DNA of 33,101 nt from Clostridia bacterium. GTDB taxonomy: Bacteria > Bacillota > Clostridia > Oscillospirales > Acutalibacteraceae. The translations under genes were made by a program, and so were the position numbers. The notes below the pieces were generated by a model. That model was not told the origin of the DNA. It searched no databases and was given only the letters and a program-made list of their open reading frames with translations. Of the stretch, positions 31,711 to 33,101 are shown piece after piece (position 1 is the stretch's first letter; every line of letters starts with the position of its first letter). Where the stretch lies: assembly GCA_017416485.1 (NCBI GenBank), contig JAFQCH010000046.1, positions 32,001-65,101 on the forward strand, given 5' to 3'.

Positions 31711-31760
31711 GTAAAAATAAAATAAAAGTAAAAAAACTAAAAAAAATTGCAAAAAAAGGC

Positions 31761-31789
31761 TTGACAAACGTGTTCCAGTCTGCTATAAT
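31761..31789 (+). promoter_or_regulatory. Promoter of tRNA-Leu(GAG)
   Basis: Perfect TTGACA (31761-31766), 17-bp spacer, perfect TATAAT (31784-31789). The tRNA begins 30 bases past the -10 box. The A-rich tract at 31711-31757 just upstream may act as an UP element. Confidence 0.94.
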
Positions 31790-31819
31790 CCTCACTGTTC
31801 GAAAGAGAACAAACGATAC

Positions 31820-31902
31820 GCGAGAGTGGCGGAATAGGCAGACGCGCACGTTTGAGGGGCGTGTGTTTTTACGTACGGGTTCAAGTCCCGTCTCTCGCAC
31901 CA
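31820..31902 (+). tRNA. tRNA-Leu (anticodon GAG)
   Basis: Acceptor stem GCGAGAG/CTCTCGC, discriminator A, CCA encoded at 31900-31902. Anticodon loop TTGAGGG gives GAG. A short type-II variable arm (TGTTTTTACGTAC region) and T arm CGGGTTCAAGTCCCG are present. Total length is 83 bases. Confidence 0.95.
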
Positions 31903-31908
31903 AACCAG

Positions 31909-31957
31909 AAAAATCCGAACCAAATTTTCCTAATAGGAAATGGGTTCGGATTTTTTG
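31909..31957 (+). terminator. Terminator of tRNA-Leu
   Basis: Stem ATCCGAACC (31913-31921) / GGTTCGGAT (31943-31951) followed by a T-run. The loop itself folds into a second small hairpin (TTTCC-TAATA-GGAAA). Confidence 0.87.
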
Positions 31958-31981
31958 TTTGTTTCTAAGCGAATACATATA

Positions 31982-32008
31982 AAAAGCTCCGTGTTATGCG
32001 GAGCTTTT
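31982..32008. terminator. Terminator after the AT-rich orphan gene
   Basis: Perfect 10-bp stem AAAAGCTCCG (31982-31991) / CGGAGCTTTT (31999-32008), usable in both directions. It begins 4 bases past the stop of the minus-strand gene at 32012. Confidence 0.85.
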
Positions 32009-32011
32009 ATT

Positions 32012-33101
32012 TTAATGAATCCTAAACTCATCTAATAATACAGCGGCCTTTTCTGATTTTAAAGTTACTAAAACTTCTAATATGCTCTCATAAGCTTTAG
32101 TTAATTCTTCATCACTTTTAATATCATCATAATAATCCGAGAATGCTACAAGGATTATGTAATCAATTATTGCTCGAATACTTTCAAAATCTGATATAAT
32201 ATAATTAGACTCGTTTACAAGTTTTGTTAAACAAACATCAAAAGAAATAAGAATATGTGGCAGTAATTCCTTTATATTCATTTGATATATAGTTCTAACA
32301 TAATAATTAAAATTGTATTTACCATATTTGTTAAACATATTATTCAAAAATGAAACATCATTATAAGAATATTTTGTTTTTAATTTACTCCAGTCGCCTT
32401 CGTATCCATTTACTGAAAGTATAAGAGCTCTATACAGCGTTTCTCGTCTCCAGTCGTCAGGTACATTTTGATTTATTGCTTTCTCTAAACTTAATAAGAT
32501 ATCTTCACAACGTCTTCTTATCGCACTGTCGTTGTAAGAATCAAAATATTTTGGTAATAACCCATTAAATATTTTCAAATAGAACTCTATAGAATCATTT
32601 TTATAAGAAGAAAACTCCGCATCGTTAAATAAAATATCAATTATTATTTGGTGGTTATCAAATAATTCTTCACTCAATGCTTTTGAGATATGAAATGATG
32701 AAAAATGATTTATAGAATATGGATGTCTATACAATCTTAATTCAGTGGAATTATATTGAGATATAACACTCCTAATCAACCATCGAAGAATAAGTGCATA
32801 CTCAGGGTCAGAGCTTGTAAGTCCGCAATTTACTATAGAAGCCAATTGATTCATATCAAAGTCATCCATTGTATAATTAGACAAATCTAATCGCTGTTCA
32901 TTATATAAATAACTATCAATAATCCTTTCTTTTTGACTTATATATTCATTGTTTTCTTTTTTTAGTTTTTGCTCTACCCAATGCATTTTGAAATCATAAT
33001 CTATTTTATATTCATCTTCTTTAGTTATATTCAAATGCACTAAATTATGTTTTATGTGATTTTTTTTATCATAGGAAAGCATAAGGATCGTGTTAAAAAT
33101 A
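32012..33101 (-). CDS. AT-rich orphan gene, unknown, probably 5'-truncated by window
   Basis: The frame stays open to the right edge (33101). The first ATG in view (33082) has no ribosome site in the 19 bases before it, so the true start may lie outside; at least 356 residues are visible. The protein has no signal peptide or membrane helix. It is rich in Asn, Ser, Tyr, Ile and Asp, and looks all-helical with repeated short helices, such as 'YALILRWLIRSVISQYNS', 'DILLSLEKAINQNVPDDWRRETLYRALILSV' and 'ELTKAYESILEVLVTLKSEKAAVLLDEF'. I recognise no family. Base and codon use is far more AT-rich than the rest of the window, and it begins just past a tRNA-Leu, a common island site. It may be the C-terminal helical part of a larger defence or signalling protein, but that is only a guess. 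Confidence 0.7.
   Translation of the reverse strand, partial: IFNTILMLSYDKKNHIKHNLVHLNITKEDEYKIDYDFKMHWVEQKLKKENNEYISQKERIIDSYLYNEQRLDLSNYTMDDFDMNQLASIVNCGLTSSDPEYALILRWLIRSVISQYNSTELRLYRHPYSINHFSSFHISKALSEELFDNHQIIIDILFNDAEFSSYKNDSIEFYLKIFNGLLPKYFDSYNDSAIRRRCEDILLSLEKAINQNVPDDWRRETLYRALILSVNGYEGDWSKLKTKYSYNDVSFLNNMFNKYGKYNFNYYVRTIYQMNIKELLPHILISFDVCLTKLVNESNYIISDFESIRAIIDYIILVAFSDYYDDIKSDEELTKAYESILEVLVTLKSEKAAVLLDEFRIH

Noticed and set aside
31703..31978. 91-residue minus-strand frame containing 'VRETGLEPVRK'
   Set aside because: It is read through tRNA-Leu on the opposite strand and is an artefact of the same kind.

Overview
The window looks like chromosomal DNA of an uncultured or gut-type Clostridia (Firmicutes, probably an Oscillospiraceae/Ruminococcaceae relative). 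The evidence is strong AGGAGG-type ribosome sites, near-consensus sigma-A promoters (TTGACA-17-TATAAT), TTG/GTG starts, a Firmicutes-style 6S RNA, Rex, MtaB, a DUF1292 protein, and the TepA-FtsK/SpoIIIE gene pair. Base composition is moderate, with AT-richer patches at about 12.1-13.7 kb, 17.65-18.1 kb and 32-33.1 kb.

Layout. (1) 1-3607, plus strand: end of a bacterial Ig-like surface protein, translationally coupled to a GPH-type sugar symporter and a cytoplasmic clan GH-A glycosidase. (2) 3608-3960: a nested inverted-repeat element, a terminator, and tRNA-Gln(UUG) on the minus strand with its promoter. (3) 4016-12132, plus strand: a tight seven-gene run with a Gfo/Idh/MocA oxidoreductase lacking the EKP lysine, GH29 alpha-L-fucosidase, AlsE/Rpe-type epimerase, ribokinase, an unassigned TIM-barrel-like protein, a GT-C membrane glycosyltransferase and diaminopropionate ammonia-lyase. 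(4) 12119-13623, minus: three small AT-rich genes (two DUF3592-like membrane proteins and a DUF4275-like protein). (5) 13714-14064: tRNA-Gln(CUG), a duplicated copy of its 3' end, and a hairpin-rich insert between the two. (6) 14122-16203, minus: nagB and a D,D-carboxypeptidase. (7) 16271-18084, plus: mtaB and a small anchored protein. (8) 18128-24157, minus: 6S RNA, a DUF1292 gene, and the acn-icd-rex-unknown-aldose epimerase operon. (9) 24184-31710, plus: tepA-like, ftsK, ygiQ-like, a ComEC-like metallo-beta-lactamase and a second, canonical Gfo/Idh/MocA oxidoreductase. (10) 31761-33101: tRNA-Leu(GAG) with a consensus promoter and terminator, then an AT-rich orphan gene that runs off the window.

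How the genes fit together. Regions 1 and 3 together look like a catabolic locus for a fucose-containing or otherwise unusual glycoside. The substrate would be imported whole by the symporter, trimmed in the cytoplasm (neither glycosidase has a signal peptide), then oxidised/epimerised and phosphorylated. The presence of dpaL and a GT-C enzyme in the same run is not explained by any pathway I recognise. Region 8 couples citrate-to-2-oxoglutarate enzymes to the NADH sensor Rex. I see no CRISPR array, transposase, integrase or phage gene. The best candidates for something undescribed are the seven-gene operon and the two structured repeat elements lying directly downstream of the two tRNA-Gln genes.
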